DNA of 64,000 bases from Brevibacterium renqingii (GTDB lineage: Bacteria > Actinomycetota > Actinomycetes > Actinomycetales > Brevibacteriaceae). The notes beneath the pieces are model-generated. The model had not been told where the DNA came from and did not search any database. It saw nothing but the letters and a program-made list of their open reading frames with translations. The translations under genes were made by a program, and so were the position numbers. Every line of letters begins with the position of its first letter. The first letter of the stretch is position 1. This document shows, one piece after another, positions 1 through 13,601 of this stretch. Location: assembly GCF_017808105.1 (NCBI RefSeq), contig NZ_JADBHF010000003.1:218333-282332 (forward strand). The letters are read 5' to 3'.

Positions 1-1114
1 AGAGCGCATAGGTGCCGAGGATGATGCGGCGCTTGACCTCGTCGCCGAAACCGGCGGCACGCGTGGCCGACATGACCGTTTCGGCGGTGACGGGGCCGGT
101 TTCGGGTTCGACGCGCAGCCCGTAGCGCATGCCGTCGTAGCGGGCCAGGTTCGAGGACACCTCGGAGGGCATGATGAGGTAGTAGGCGTCGAGAGCGTAG
201 GAGATGGCGGGGCAGTCGACCTCGACGATCTCGGCGCCGGCGGCAGCGGCGACCTCGAGTGCGGCGGAGAACGCATCGCGGACCCCGTCCTGGTACCCCT
301 CACCGCGCAGCTGCTTGATGACGCCGAGCTTCTTGCCCTTGAGTTCGCCGGTCCGGGCGGCGTCGAGGAATCCGGGCACCTCGTCGGGCAGCGAGGTCGA
401 GTCGAGCGGATCGTGTCCGGCGAGCAGTTCGTGCAGGGCCGCCGCATCCGCGACGGAGCGGCCCATCGGACCGACCTGGTCGAGGCTGGAGGCCATGGCG
501 ATGATGCCGAAGCGCGAGATCGAACCGTAGGTGGGCTTGACGCCGACGGTGCCGGTGAACGCTGCGGGCTGGCGGACGGACCCGCCCGTGTCGGTGCCCA
601 CGGACAGCGGAGCCTGGAATCCGGCGAGCGCGGCGGCAGCGCCGCCGGAGGACCCGCCGGGGACGTGGTCGAGGTTCCACGGGTTGCGGGTGTTGCCGAA
701 GGCCGAATGCTCGGTCGTCGATCCCATCGCGAACTCGTCGAGGTTGGTCTTGCCGAGCACCGGCAGGCCGGCGGCCCTGATCTTGCTGTGCACGGTCGAT
801 TCGTAGGGCGGGACCCAGTTCTCGAGCATCTTCGAGCCCGCGGTGGTGCGCACGCCCTCGGTGACGACGAGGTCCTTGAGCGCCACCGGCACACCGGCGA
901 GCGCATGGACGTCCTCACCGGCGCTGCGCTTGGCGTCGACGGCCTTCGCCGTGTCCAGGGCCAGCTCGTCGGTGACGGTGATGAAGGAGTTGAAGTCGTC
1001 CTCGGTGGCCGCGATGCGGTCGAGGTGGGCCTGTGTGACCTCGACCGAAGAGAACTCGCCGGAGGCCAGTCCTGCGGCGAGTTCGAGGGCACTGGAGTTC
1101 GTCAGTTCGGGCAT
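1..1114 (-). CDS. gatA: Asp/Glu-tRNA amidotransferase subunit A (3' end outside window)
   Basis: GatA is the glutaminase/amidase subunit of GatCAB. It releases ammonia from glutamine and passes it to GatB to convert misacylated Glu-tRNA(Gln) or Asp-tRNA(Asn). About 371 codons are visible. The amidase triad is intact: Lys80 in VPVALKD, Ser155 in the PGGSSGG signature, and Ser179 in GTDTGGS, at almost exactly the family positions. The ATG at 1114 lies one base after the gatC stop, so the two are co-transcribed and probably coupled. The C-terminus, and gatB if adjacent, lie beyond base 1. Confidence 0.97.
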   Translation of the reverse strand, partial: MPELTNSSALELAAGLASGEFSSVEVTQAHLDRIAATEDDFNSFITVTDELALDTAKAVDAKRSAGEDVHALAGVPVALKDLVVTEGVRTTAGSKMLENWVPPYESTVHSKIRAAGLPVLGKTNLDEFAMGSTTEHSAFGNTRNPWNLDHVPGGSSGGAAAALAGFQAPLSVGTDTGGSVRQPAAFTGTVGVKPTYGSISRFGIIAMASSLDQVGPMGRSVADAAALHELLAGHDPLDSTSLPDEVPGFLDAARTGELKGKKLGVIKQLRGEGYQDGVRDAFSAALEVAAAAGAEIVEVDCPAISYALDAYYLIMPSEVSSNLARYDGMRYGLRVEPETGPVTAETVMSATRAAGFGDEVKRRIILGTYAL

Positions 1115-1115
1115 C

Positions 1116-1421
1116 TCATTCCTCCCCGAGGATCTGCGGGACGAGGAACTTGTCATCGGCGGCGGCCGGGGCCGCGGCCAGAGCCTGCTCGCTGCTCAGC
1201 GTCGGGCCCACGACATCGGGGCGCATGACGTTCGTCAAGGGGATGGGGTGGCTGGTTGCGGGCACATCGTCACCGGCCACTTCATTGACCCTGGCGACGT
1301 TTCCCAAAATTGTGGTCAGATCACCGGCGAGCGATTTCAGCTCGTCCTCGCTCATGGCGATCCGAGACAGTGAAGCCAGATGCTCCACCTGTTCGGGGGT
1401 GATTGCGGAGGACTCCGTCAT
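1116..1421 (-). CDS. gatC: Asp/Glu-tRNA amidotransferase subunit C
   Basis: This 101-residue protein is the small GatC subunit that wraps around GatA and stabilises the GatCAB complex. The N-terminal segment [20 protein letters not shown] and the later internal [15 protein letters not shown] block are typical of GatC. A GGCAGGGA ribosome site precedes the ATG at 1421. A candidate -10 hexamer TAGACT (1457-1462, minus strand) lies about 35 nt upstream, so this looks like the first gene of a gatC-gatA operon. Confidence 0.97.
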   Translation of the reverse strand: MTESSAITPEQVEHLASLSRIAMSEDELKSLAGDLTTILGNVARVNEVAGDDVPATSHPIPLTNVMRPDVVGPTLSSEQALAAAPAAADDKFLVPQILGEE

Positions 1422-1543
1422 TCCCTGCCTTTCATCGACGTTAACACTGACACCCCAGTCTAATCTCTTCGGCGGACCGCCCGAGGCGGGTGCGGTGTGA
1501 GCTTCGCCGAGGCAGGGCTCGGGAACGGATGGATCAGGGCACG

Positions 1544-1942
1544 TCAGGCGACCGAGCGCTCGGGCCAGGTGCGTTCGCCTCGGATGTAGCTCGAGATGTC
1601 GCTGAGGACGCGCTCGGCATCGGTCTGCGAGAACTCTCCCGCGTCGACGCCGACCTGCAGGTCTCGGGCGAGTGCGCTCACTCGTGTTTCGGCATCGGTG
1701 GCCGTCTCGGCCACGAGGGCCGCCGCCTCTTCGAGGCTCCCGCTCGCCTCGGCTGCGGCATCGGCGAGGACCCCGCCCGCGGCCATCGGCTGGCCGGTCG
1801 TCGTCTGGGACGAGACCCGCTTCGTCGGCTGCTGACCCGGATTGATCAGCTGGTCGGCGACGCCTGCGGTGACGGGAGCGGCGGCCAGGACGGCGGCGAG
1901 GACGACGGCAGTGCCGGCGATCAGCCGGGAGATCGATGTCAT
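1544..1942 (-). CDS. Small secreted protein, function unknown
   Basis: I do not recognise the family. The 132-residue product begins with a clear Sec signal peptide (ISRLIAGTAVVLAAVLAAAPVTAG). The mature part is alanine-, glutamate- and threonine-rich and probably helical, without cysteines. I chose ATG 1942, which follows GTGGGGG; an in-frame GTG at 1951 would add three residues. It is transcribed in the same direction as ligA upstream and gatC downstream, but the gaps of over 100 bases suggest its own transcript. The signal peptide, the sensible composition and the absence of a better frame support a real gene. Confidence 0.7.
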   Translation of the reverse strand: MTSISRLIAGTAVVLAAVLAAAPVTAGVADQLINPGQQPTKRVSSQTTTGQPMAAGGVLADAAAEASGSLEEAAALVAETATDAETRVSALARDLQVGVDAGEFSQTDAERVLSDISSYIRGERTWPERSVA

Positions 1943-2069
1943 GTCCCCCACTTTCCCAGCCGAAGCTGTCCTTCCACTTGGCTCCGGCTGTGATCAGTCT
2001 CCACGTCCGACCACGAATCAGTGCGAGCAGCTCCGACCGGGATGCGGCTCGGGCGAGGGCTCGGGCGAC

Positions 2070-5351
<3,282 letters not shown>

Positions 5352-5359
<8 letters not shown>

Positions 5360-7376
5360 GGCGGCCGCCGCGCGGGATTCCGAAGACGTCGACATAGAAT
5401 CCGAACTCGCTTTCCAGGGAATCAATGATGGTCTCGGCGCGGACGAACCCGTGGGATTCGCCCTTGTACAGTCGGTAAATGTACTCCACTCCGGCCAGCT
5501 CCAGTGCATCGACGAATTCCTGGGCCTGTGAGGGCGGGACGATCGGGTCGCGGTCTCCCTGCATGACGGCGACGGGCACGCTGATCTCGCTGACTCTTCG
5601 CAGCGGCGACCTGCGAGTGTATTCGTCGAGGGCTTCGGGCAGCGGTCCGACGAGGCCGTCGATGTAGTGGGATTCGAAGTCGTGGGTGTCGACGACGAAA
5701 CGCAGGAGGTCGGTGACGCCGAAGTACGAGGTGCCGCAGGCGAAGACGTCCGTCGAGGCCAGGGCCGAGAGCACAGTCCACCCGCCCGAGGAGGATCCGG
5801 AGATCGCGATGCGCTTCGGGTCGGCCAGCCCAGCGGCGATGAGCCCCTCGACGGCGGCCACGGTGTCCTCGACGTCGACGATTCCCCACTGCCCGCGCAG
5901 ACGGTCGCGCCAGGCTCGGCCGAAGCCCGTCGAACCGCCGTAGTTGACTTCGAGGACGCCGATCCCCTGGGAGGTGAAGAAGCTCGTCCGCGCCGACATC
6001 TCCGGCGTCGCCTGTCCCGTGGGTCCGCCGTGGATCGAGACCACATAGGGCGGCAGTTCGCTCTCGACAGGGGCGAAGCGGGGATTGTGCGGTGGGTGGA
6101 TGACTACCGGGACTCCCCCAAGTTCGCCCACACGGGGACGGGAGTACCAGCCCTGATGGGTGTCGAGCCGCTCTCCGGCGATCTCGGTGAATTGCCCGGT
6201 GGCGCGGTCGACGGCATAGAGGATGCCGGTTCTCGTCGTCGATCTGGCCGTCATAAGCAGGTGGGCGCGGCCGAGGTCGAGGAGTTCGATCGTGCCGAAC
6301 GTCTCCCCCGGCGGAGCGACCGTCGCCCAGGTGCCGTCAGTGAGCCGACAGCGCACCAGTGCGGCCGTCGCCGCCTGGGCGTGCGCCCAGACCTCGTCAC
6401 CGTCGTGCAGGTGCCACTTGGCGCCGAGCTGCCACAGAGCAGCGCCGATCTCCATGCCGGTGTCGAGGACGGGGCGCAGCTGTTCGATCCCCATCTCCGT
6501 GGTCGCCGGAGCATGGGAGGCGTCCGTGACGATGGGACTCGCGGCCACAGGAGCGAAGTCGAGGCTGTAGAGCGTCCAGTGTCCCCGGTGGTCGGAGATG
6601 AGGCGGAGCGAGGAATCCGAGGTGAATTCCGGCTGCAGGAGTGAGACTCCCCCGTCCGCCGGTGTCGGCAGGCTCGGCGGGGCGTGCAGAGGCCGTTCGA
6701 CGGCGTCGCCGATGAGCACTGCTGCGGCGGGTGTGGCAGGCGTGCGCACATCGATCAGCCACAGGTTCGTGCCGTCCCAGGGCATGTTCGGGTGTTCCCA
6801 GCCGATGTACGCCAGGGTGCTGCCATCGGGTGAGAGTCGCGGCCAGGCCATGAAGTGAGAGTGCGTGGACAGCACGTTCGTGGTTCCGTGCTTGGTCAGC
6901 AGGACGATGGCGCGTTCGCGCCGGGTGGACCGGCAGTCCTCACGCACGCAGAGCAGCCCCCAGGGGGTCATGTGCAGGTCCCCGTAGCGGATCCTCCCCG
7001 AGGTGTCCGGGGTCAGGGCGTGCGGCGCCCGGCCGGGAATGATCTGCCATACCCGCTGGTCGGCGGCGTTGACGAAGTAGATGACCTCGCTGCCGGGATC
7101 CAGCGCCCAAGCCGCTCCCCCGTATTCGTGGACGGCGGAGCGGATGTTGAAGCCGGCCGGCAGGATCTGCTCGCGGGCTCCGGGGCGCGACAGCGAGGTG
7201 CGGACGAGCCCGGTGCGGGCCTTCTCGGCGGGGATCTTCGTCGAGTAGAAGATCTCGTCCCCGCGGAAGGCCGCGTCGAAGATCGGCGTGGCACCGGCGG
7301 CCACCTCGACGGCGCTGAGAGGTGACGTCCAGGTTCCATAAGGTGCCGTGACGACATCTTGGGGAGATTCCTTCAT
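5352..7376 (-). CDS. S9-family prolyl oligopeptidase-like peptidase
   Basis: This 674-residue serine peptidase has an N-terminal beta-propeller (residues about 30-400) and a C-terminal alpha/beta hydrolase domain. The triad is visible: Ser529 in GSSSG, Asp610 in GDRDPIVP and His642 in GESHGF; an oxyanion-type HGGPTGQ motif lies near residue 449. There is no signal peptide, so it is probably cytoplasmic and trims short peptides. It heads the operon with the MetE-like gene and ligA. A TACGCT hexamer ends six bases before the ATG, overlapping a GAGGA that could serve as a ribosome site, so leaderless or very short-leader initiation is likely. Confidence 0.95.
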
Positions 7377-7382
7377 GTCCTC

Positions 7383-7388
7383 AGCGTA
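7383..7388 (-). promoter_or_regulatory. -10 hexamer TACGCT of the S9 peptidase operon
   Basis: TACGCT is separated from ATG 7376 by GAGGAC only, placing the transcription start at or next to the start codon. Confidence 0.5.
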
Positions 7389-7420
7389 TCGTCATGCCCT
7401 GCCGCCCGGCCGGGGCCGGC

Positions 7421-8641
7421 TCAGGAGCCGAGGCGGGCCGCGACGCGCTGCGGGCCGACGTGGTCCTTCGCCGTGGAGTCGATGGTGGCCTGGCCGAGCA
7501 CGCGGGTGCCGCGGTAGATGACCATGGTCTGCCCGGGCGCCACGCCCGAGAGCTCTTCGTCGACGTCGACGTGCATGAGCTGTCCGGCAGGGCGGGCAGC
7601 GGGCACCTCGACCTCGTCGACGACGGGATTCGCTTCGTGCTCGGGCACCTCGGCGACGAACTCGCCGAGCCAGGCACGGGCCGGAACCGGGTCGGAATGG
7701 GCGCGGATCTGGACTTCGCAGTCGATCGCGGATTCCGGACTCCGTCCCATGTCCGCCGGTGCCGAACCTGCCCAGGAGGTGCGGATGCCGGTCAGATGCG
7801 ATACGGCGAGATCGGCGCGCGAACCGACGGTGACCGTGTTCGCGGCCGGGTCGAGGCCGGTGACGAAGCGCGGCTTTCCATCGGGAGCGGGCTTCTCGAT
7901 GCCCAGGCCCTTGCGCTGTCCGATCGTAAAGGTCATCGCACCGTCGTGCTCGCCGAGCACCTCGCCTTCGGCGTCCTTGATCAGGCCCGGCCGCATGGGG
8001 ATCTTGTCGGCCAGCCAGGCCTTCGTGTCCCCGTCGGGGATGAAGCAGATGTCATAGGAGTCGGGCTTGTTCGCCACGGAGAAGCCGCGCTCGGACGCCT
8101 CGGCGCGCACTTCGGCCTTCGAAGCGGTGGCACCGATCGGGAAGTAGCAGTGTTCGAGCTGGTCGGAGGTGAGCACGCCGAGGACATAGGACTGGTCCTT
8201 GGCCAGATCCTCACCGCGGTGGAGCTCGGGCTTCCCATCGTCATCACGCAGCACCTCGGCATAGTGGCCGGTGGCGATGGCGTCGAAGCCCAGGGCCAGC
8301 GCCCGGTCGAGGAGGGCGGCGAACTTGATGCGCTCGTTGCAGCGCATGCAGGGGTTCGGGGTCCGCCCGGCCGCGTATTCGGCGATGAAGTCGTCGACGA
8401 TGTCTTCCTTGAACCTCTCGGAGAAGTCCCAGACGTAGAAGGGGATGTCGAGCATCCCGGCCACCCGATGGGCGTCGCGGGAGTCTTCGATCGTGCAGCA
8501 GCCGCGCGAGCCCGTGCGCAGGGTGCCGGGCATGCGGGACAGGGCCAGGTGGACGCCGACGACTTCGTGGCCGGCATCGACGGCGCGCGCCGCGGCCACG
8601 GACGAGTCGACTCCGCCGGACATGGCGACGAGTACTCTCAT
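7421..8641 (-). CDS. mnmA: tRNA-specific 2-thiouridylase MnmA
   Basis: MnmA thiolates U34 of Lys, Glu and Gln tRNAs using ATP and sulfur relayed from a cysteine desulfurase. The 406-residue protein has the PP-loop SGGVDSS (residues 8-14), catalytic Cys98 in NPCMRC and the second active-site Cys199 in YDICFIPDG, followed by the central and beta-barrel domains. I used the ATG at 8641: it makes a four-base ATGA overlap with the cysteine desulfurase stop, and [10 protein letters not shown] is the family's normal N-terminus. An in-frame ATG at 8659 would add an unnatural leader. The upstream gene is the obvious sulfur donor. Confidence 0.97.
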   Translation of the reverse strand: MRVLVAMSGGVDSSVAAARAVDAGHEVVGVHLALSRMPGTLRTGSRGCCTIEDSRDAHRVAGMLDIPFYVWDFSERFKEDIVDDFIAEYAAGRTPNPCMRCNERIKFAALLDRALALGFDAIATGHYAEVLRDDDGKPELHRGEDLAKDQSYVLGVLTSDQLEHCYFPIGATASKAEVRAEASERGFSVANKPDSYDICFIPDGDTKAWLADKIPMRPGLIKDAEGEVLGEHDGAMTFTIGQRKGLGIEKPAPDGKPRFVTGLDPAANTVTVGSRADLAVSHLTGIRTSWAGSAPADMGRSPESAIDCEVQIRAHSDPVPARAWLGEFVAEVPEHEANPVVDEVEVPAARPAGQLMHVDVDEELSGVAPGQTMVIYRGTRVLGQATIDSTAKDHVGPQRVAARLGS

Positions 8642-9849
8642 GATGCTCCTTGCATCCATCGGGGTGTTGCCGAGACCATCCCGGCTCGGCGTGCCTGTTC
8701 GACGACCTCGGGCAGGGCCGCGAGCAGGGCATCGACATCGTTCTCGGTGGTGTCGTGACCGAGGCTGAAGCGTTGGGCGGACCGGGCAGCGTCCTCGTCC
8801 ATCCCGCAGGCCAGAAGCACGTGCGAGGGGCGGGAGACTCCCGCCGAGCAGGCCGAACCCGTCGAGGTGGCCAGGCCGCGGGCGTCGAGACCGAACAGCA
8901 GCGAGTCCCCCTCGCAGCCGGGGAACGTGAAGTGGGCGTTGGCCGGCAGGCGGCCCTGACCGCGCGGGCCGGAGAGGACGGCTCCGTCGACGTCGGATTC
9001 GATGCCGGCGATGAGGCGGTCGCGCAGACCTGACAGCCGTGCCGCTCGTGTTTCGAGATCACGTGTGACCAGGTCGACAGCTGCCGCGAAGGCCACGGCT
9101 CCGGCGACGTCGAGGGTGCCCGAGCGCACTCCGCGCTCCTGCCCCCCGCCGTGGAGGATGGGCGTCGGAGCGGCAGAACGGTCGAGCAGGAGAGCACCGA
9201 TGCCGACGGGACCGCCGATCTTGTGCGCGGTGATCGTCATGGCGGTGGCCCGGAACTCGGCGAAGTCCAGTGGGATCTGTCCGAGTGCCTGCACCGCGTC
9301 GATGTGGAAGGGCACGCCGAGTTCGGCCGCCGCCTGACCGATCTCGCGGATCGGCTGCAGAGTGCCGATCTCGTTGTTCGCGGCCATGACGCTCACGAGT
9401 GCTGTGCGTTCGGGCTCCCGGCGCAGCTCGGCCAGGCACGACTCGAGGTCGAGGCGTCCGGAGGAGTCGACGTCGAGGTAGACGATCTCGGCTCCGAAGT
9501 CGGCCAGCCACTCCACGGAGTCGAGGACGGCATGGTGTTCGATCGTCGTCGTCAGCACGCGGGGCCGCAGCGGGGCGTCGAAGGAACCGCTGTTGCGTGA
9601 GAGGTAGAGGCCCTTGAGCGCGAAGTTGTCCGCCTCGGTGCCTCCGGACGTGAAGATGACCTCCGACGAGGTGGCCGCACCGACCGCTCGGGCGATGTCC
9701 TCGCGGGCCTCTTCGATGCGCATCCGAGCGGCCTGTCCGACCGCATGCAGAGCCGAGGGATTGGCCCGGCGGGCCAGCTCCCTGGTGTACACGTCAAGCA
9801 CCTCGGCGGGCATCGGCGAGGTGGCTGCGTGGTCGAGATAGATGGGCAC
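8638..9849 (-). CDS. Cysteine desulfurase (IscS/NifS family)
   Basis: This PLP enzyme takes sulfur from cysteine, leaving alanine, and loads it as persulfide on its own cysteine. Across 403 residues the key positions are visible: PLP-stacking His105 (IEHHAVLD), PLP-binding Lys210 in TAHKIGG, and persulfide Cys334 in [13 protein letters not shown]. Overlap with mnmA points to tRNA thiolation as a main job; Fe-S assembly is also possible because no SUF/ISC scaffold is nearby. The GTG start at 9849 has no ribosome site but follows a TAAAAT hexamer by six bases, indicating a leaderless transcript. Confidence 0.96.
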   Translation of the reverse strand: MPIYLDHAATSPMPAEVLDVYTRELARRANPSALHAVGQAARMRIEEAREDIARAVGAATSSEVIFTSGGTEADNFALKGLYLSRNSGSFDAPLRPRVLTTTIEHHAVLDSVEWLADFGAEIVYLDVDSSGRLDLESCLAELRREPERTALVSVMAANNEIGTLQPIREIGQAAAELGVPFHIDAVQALGQIPLDFAEFRATAMTITAHKIGGPVGIGALLLDRSAAPTPILHGGGQERGVRSGTLDVAGAVAFAAAVDLVTRDLETRAARLSGLRDRLIAGIESDVDGAVLSGPRGQGRLPANAHFTFPGCEGDSLLFGLDARGLATSTGSACSAGVSRPSHVLLACGMDEDAARSAQRFSLGHDTTENDVDALLAALPEVVEQARRAGMVSATPRWMQGAS

Positions 9850-9855
9850 CCTGCA

Positions 9856-9861
9856 ATTTTA
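9856..9861 (-). promoter_or_regulatory. -10 hexamer TAAAAT of the cysteine desulfurase-mnmA operon
   Basis: A near-consensus hexamer in GC-rich DNA, six bases before GTG 9849. Confidence 0.6.
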
Positions 9862-9949
9862 GGGGGTGAGCCCGGCTTCGGCCAGGATCGTGCGGCATCT
9901 CACCCGCCGGGTACGTCCGCGGAACTGCGGCCTCGCCTCCGATGGCGAC

Positions 9950-9955
9950 TAAACT
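9950..9955 (+). promoter_or_regulatory. -10 hexamer TAAACT of the membrane protein pair
   Basis: The hexamer ends seven bases before GTG 9963. It decides the start, because the alternative ATG at 9942 lies upstream of it and would not be transcribed. Confidence 0.55.
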
Positions 9956-9962
9956 GGGGCGC

Positions 9963-10313
9963 GTGTTCACCGTTTTCACCATCGTCCTCTACGCCGTCAC
10001 CGGCGTCCTGACCGTGTGGTCGATCGTCGAGACCATCCGCAACAGACCAGCAGGAAAGGCGCTGCTGGCAGCCGCCGCGCTGCTCCTGCTGCTGCTCATC
10101 GTGCAGCTCGTGCTCTCGATCGCGACCTTCGGATCCGCCCATGACGTCGATCCCCTGCTCTACTTCGGCTACGTGATCACCGCGATCCTCGTCATCGGCC
10201 TGGCCGGCTTCTGGGCGTTCGCCGAACTCAGTCGGTGGGGGCCGGGGGTGCTCGCCGCGGCGGGACTGACGGTGGTCGTGATGATCGAGAGATTGGACCA
10301 GATTTGGCAGTGA
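9963..10313 (+). CDS. Small integral membrane protein, function unknown
   Basis: The product is a 116-residue protein with about four membrane segments (VFTIVLYAVTGVLTVWSIVET; LLAAAALLLLLLIVQLVL; LLYFGYVITAILVIGLAGFWAF; LAAAGLTVVVMI) and very short loops. I do not recognise a catalytic motif. The GTG at 9963 is preferred over ATG 9942 because of promoter position. Its stop overlaps the GTG of the next gene by four bases, so the two membrane proteins are probably made together. Confidence 0.8.
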   Translation: MFTVFTIVLYAVTGVLTVWSIVETIRNRPAGKALLAAAALLLLLLIVQLVLSIATFGSAHDVDPLLYFGYVITAILVIGLAGFWAFAELSRWGPGVLAAAGLTVVVMIERLDQIWQ

Positions 10314-10795
10314 AGAGACGCAGCAGATTCGGCGGGGCCGGCGCGGCCTCGGCGAACGATGCCCATGCAGAGGAGACCCGGACGAGCACCCCGTATTCGG
10401 CGATGCACACCGGTCCCGGCCGGGCGCTGACCGCCGTCTACGGTGTCTTCGCGCTCTCGGCCACGGCACGGGCGGGCTATCAGCTCATCCGCGAATTCGA
10501 TGTCGCCCCGATCGCCTATTCACTGTCGGCGCTGGCCGCGGTCATCTACATTCTCGCAACGATCTGCCTGGTCATCGGCAACCGCGTCGCACACCGGATC
10601 GCCCTGACCGCCTGCGGTATCGAGTTCCTCGGCGTCATCGTCGTCGGCATCCTCAGCCACACCCACCCCGAGGACTTCGCAAAGCCTTCGGTGTGGTCGA
10701 ACTTCGGCAGCGGCTACGGGTTCATCCCCCTCGTCCTGCCGCTCATCGGCCTCTGGTGGCTGGTCCACGTGGGCCGCCGGGCGGCGAAGGGCTGA
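10310..10795 (+). CDS. Integral membrane protein, function unknown
   Basis: This 161-residue protein has a basic, disordered N-terminus (KRRSRFGGAGAAS) followed by four predicted membrane segments starting near residue 38 (RALTAVYGVFALSATARAGY, ALAAVIYILATICLVIG, ALTACGIEFLGVIVVGIL, FIPLVLPLIGLWWLVHVG). The GTG at 10310 sits in a four-base GTGA overlap with the preceding gene; an upstream in-frame ATG would add a run of glycine and arginine from the neighbour's antisense and is rejected. It ends convergently about 27 bases from the envelope protein gene. No function is proposed. Confidence 0.8.
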   Translation: MKRRSRFGGAGAASANDAHAEETRTSTPYSAMHTGPGRALTAVYGVFALSATARAGYQLIREFDVAPIAYSLSALAAVIYILATICLVIGNRVAHRIALTACGIEFLGVIVVGILSHTHPEDFAKPSVWSNFGSGYGFIPLVLPLIGLWWLVHVGRRAAKG

Positions 10796-10821
10796 CGTTC
10801 CTGCCGGACCCGGCCTCTCGC

Positions 10822-12633
10822 TCATTCCACGCGCGAGGACAGAACGTTCCAGTCTGTGGCCACAGCCGTGAGCGATTCCCCGGTCTTCATCAGCACATAG
10901 GGGTGCGCGGTGTCGACCTTCACGGTGTCGCCGTCCTTGTCATTGGTCTTCACGGCTTCGACGGTGTCACCGAGATCGAGGGCATAGTCGGTGGGGACCT
11001 TGATCGTCAGCGTGCAGCGGACCTCGCCCATGCCGATCGCACCGTTCTCCGTGCTCAGCGTCATGTCCTGGAAAGCGAGATCGTCATAGGGCTTGCAGTC
11101 GACATCGACCTTGTCGAAGCCGGAGTCCTTGTCCCGCAGCCCGTCGAGGTAGCCGCGGAATCCCTTGAACCCGCCTTCCTTGAGTCCTTCGGGCGACCCC
11201 GACTTCGCCTTGCCGTCCACGAGGTAGGAGGCCACCTCGTCGGCCGAGGAATCCATCTCCTCGTCGAATGATTCAGGCCCCCGCTCGACTGCGCCGCGGT
11301 CATCGGCCATGAGTCTGGGCATCTGATCGGTGGGGATGTAGGAGGACGAGCGCACGAGCGGATCGCTCGAGGCCGATTCCCGCGTCACGAGCATCACCTG
11401 GGTCAGCTGCTTGTCGCCGTCGGTGGATTTCTTGTCCGCGGTGCCGAAGGCGTAGAACCACATCGGGTACTCGGTGAAGCTCGGGCTGCCGGCGACGACC
11501 TCGGTGAAGTTCGGCGCCCGCAGCTTCTGCTTGGCTTTGTCCGCGATCTGGACCTGGGCGCGAGTGCGCTCGATGAGCGGCGCGGCCTGGATCTTGTCGA
11601 GGTCGGCCCCCTCGTCCCCGAGCGTCTTGTCGAGTGCCTCGGTGTAGTTCGTCATGAACTCCCCGGCTTCGCCCGGCCGCAGCGCGGTGCGTTCGTACGG
11701 GGTGGTGTCCGGCTGGCTGGGTTTGGCGATCGGCATGCTCGTGCAGCCGCTGAGCACGAGCCCCGTGCCCAGAGTCGCGGCCGTGACGGCGCGCAGTGAG
11801 CGACGATTGCGCAGGTCCCGTCGCCGAGGCGGCACCGGGGTGGTCGAACCCGGCTCGACCGTCGAGATCGGCTGGGTCTCCGGACCGGCCTGGTCGGCAG
11901 CCGCAGCGCGGTCCGTGCGGTCGGTCGGTGTCTGCTGGTCTTCACCCTGCGAACCGCCGCTGCCGCCACCGGTGTTCCCGGTGCCGGTGCGGTCGACGTC
12001 CTTCCTGGGCGGCCGGATGCGCGACTGCCACCAGCGCATGAAGAAGAACACACAGAATCCGGCGAGGATGATGCCCAGGGCCACGCCGAGCAGGCTGAGT
12101 CCGAGCACACCGTTGACGCGCATCTTCAGACTCACCGTCGTTCCTTCGAGATCGTCATCGGCGTTCGCTGGGGCGATGACGAGCACCTGCGGTTCCGCGT
12201 CGAGGTCGAAGGTCTTGGCCACCGACTTCCCCGCATCCTGGCTGATCCACCAATCGCGTTCGGCGATGGCCGCCTCCGGCTTCGACTGTCCGGGGAGGAA
12301 GCGATGCTCGGCTTCCTTCGGGAAGGAGACATCGCTGATCTGCTCCTGCGCCACCCCGTCGAGGTAGCTGTCGGCGTCGACGCCGTTGGCGGTGCCGATG
12401 AAGAGCTCCGTGCCCTTCGAGTTCTTCGCCGTCACGGTCACGCTCGAACCCGAATAGGGCACGATCGCCTCGTCGAGGACGACAGCATAGGCGCCGTCGT
12501 CGACCTTGAACCCGGGAGTCTCGGTGATCTCGTCGGTGCCGACCACAGAGAGCGCGGAGATGACCAGTCCGGCGAGCGTGAGAGCGGCTACGCCGAAGAG
12601 GATGGCGGTGATGAGACGGATTCGCTGGATCAG
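10822..12633 (-). CDS. Large envelope protein with internal lipoprotein-like signal (paralogue of 13747-15366)
   Basis: I do not recognise a named family. An N-terminal hydrophobic segment (IRLITAILFGVAALTLAGLV) is followed by an extracytoplasmic domain of about 150 residues, a second membrane span (LGLSLLGVALGIILAGFCVF), a Gly/Thr/Pro-rich basic loop, then RRSLRAVTAATLG and LVLSGC, which looks like a complete lipoprotein signal with lipobox, and a C-terminal domain of about 310 residues. The first hydrophobic segment has no upstream ATG, GTG or TTG. The best start is CTG 12633, in a CTGA overlap with the thioredoxin-like gene stop; the first conventional start, GTG 12546, would delete that segment. 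The downstream paralogue shares this plan. Confidence 0.75.
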   Translation of the reverse strand: MIQRIRLITAILFGVAALTLAGLVISALSVVGTDEITETPGFKVDDGAYAVVLDEAIVPYSGSSVTVTAKNSKGTELFIGTANGVDADSYLDGVAQEQISDVSFPKEAEHRFLPGQSKPEAAIAERDWWISQDAGKSVAKTFDLDAEPQVLVIAPANADDDLEGTTVSLKMRVNGVLGLSLLGVALGIILAGFCVFFFMRWWQSRIRPPRKDVDRTGTGNTGGGSGGSQGEDQQTPTDRTDRAAAADQAGPETQPISTVEPGSTTPVPPRRRDLRNRRSLRAVTAATLGTGLVLSGCTSMPIAKPSQPDTTPYERTALRPGEAGEFMTNYTEALDKTLGDEGADLDKIQAAPLIERTRAQVQIADKAKQKLRAPNFTEVVAGSPSFTEYPMWFYAFGTADKKSTDGDKQLTQVMLVTRESASSDPLVRSSSYIPTDQMPRLMADDRGAVERGPESFDEEMDSSADEVASYLVDGKAKSGSPEGLKEGGFKGFRGYLDGLRDKDSGFDKVDVDCKPYDDLAFQDMTLSTENGAIGMGEVRCTLTIKVPTDYALDLGDTVEAVKTNDKDGDTVKVDTAHPYVLMKTGESLTAVATDWNVLSSRVE

Positions 12634-13601
12634 AACAGTGCCCTCATGAGTGCGGTCCGTGCCTTGGTCACGGCTGGATCGTCGGCGCCGAGGACCTCGA
12701 AGAGCTCGAGGACGCGCAGACGCAGGGATTCCTTCTCCTCGCCCGCCGTGGTGCGGATGAGGGAGATGAGTCGGGTGAAGGCGCAGCTCGCATTGCCCCC
12801 GACTACCTCGGCGTCGGCGGCGGCCTTCGCCGCCTCGACATCGGTCGGGTCGGCATCGGCGGCGGCGATGAGTTCGGCGGGTTCCTTGTCGATGAGGCGC
12901 CGGCCCAGCCCGGCGCGGGCGAGACCGAACTTCGCCTCCTCATCGGCTGGTGAGGAAGCCAGTGCGGCCTTGAACAGGTTCTCCGCGGTGTCGAAGTCGC
13001 CCTTGGCCAGGGCTTCCTCCGCTTCGGGGTGTGCGGGGCCGGACGGTTCGGGTTCGGCGCCGTCGGCGACGGCATAGCCGGTGACGCCGTTCTCGGAGGC
13101 GAGTTTGAGCAGCTCGTCGAAGTAGGCCCTGACCTGCGGTTCGGGCAGGGCGCTCTGGAACAGCGGCACGGGCTGGCCCTTGACGATCGCGACGACCGTC
13201 GGGATCGACTGGACGCCGAAGGCCTGCTGCAGGCGCGGGTTCGCGTCCACGTCGACCTTGGCCAGGACCAACCGCCCGCCGTAGGCCTCGGTGACGCGTT
13301 CGAGCACGGGCGAGAGCTGCTTGCACGGTTCGCACCATTCGGCCCACAGGTCGATGACGACGGGCACTCGGTCCGAGATCGCGACGACGCTGTTGAAACC
13401 GGCCTCGTCGACGTCGAAGACCAGGGACGGAACGGCGACCGCGTTCGGGTCCTGCGCACCGGCTGCTCCTGCGCCGGCAGGGCCCGCCCCGGCAGGTGCC
13501 TGTCCCGCATTTCCGGCCTGCTCCGGAGGCAGGTTCTTACTCCGCACAGCCGACAGGTCGAGTCCCTGATTCTGCTGTGTGTTCTCCTGCGAGGGGTCCA
13601 T
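12630..13601 (-). CDS. Thioredoxin-TPR protein (YbbN/CnoX-like co-chaperone)
   Basis: This 323-residue protein has a Gln/Gly/Ala-rich N-terminal extension (residues 1-55), a thioredoxin fold with active site WCEPCK (Cys90, Cys93) and conserved IPTVV, then a C-terminal helical region of TPR type (residues about 175-323). This layout is that of YbbN/CnoX proteins, which hold chlorine- or heat-damaged clients for chaperonins; here both active-site cysteines are kept, so redox activity is possible. ATG 13601 is used; GTG 13607 lies closer (5 nt) to the GGAG ribosome site and is an equal alternative. It is flanked on both sides by the two envelope paralogues, all on one strand. Confidence 0.93.
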   Translation of the reverse strand: MDPSQENTQQNQGLDLSAVRSKNLPPEQAGNAGQAPAGAGPAGAGAAGAQDPNAVAVPSLVFDVDEAGFNSVVAISDRVPVVIDLWAEWCEPCKQLSPVLERVTEAYGGRLVLAKVDVDANPRLQQAFGVQSIPTVVAIVKGQPVPLFQSALPEPQVRAYFDELLKLASENGVTGYAVADGAEPEPSGPAHPEAEEALAKGDFDTAENLFKAALASSPADEEAKFGLARAGLGRRLIDKEPAELIAAADADPTDVEAAKAAADAEVVGGNASCAFTRLISLIRTTAGEEKESLRLRVLELFEVLGADDPAVTKARTALMRALF

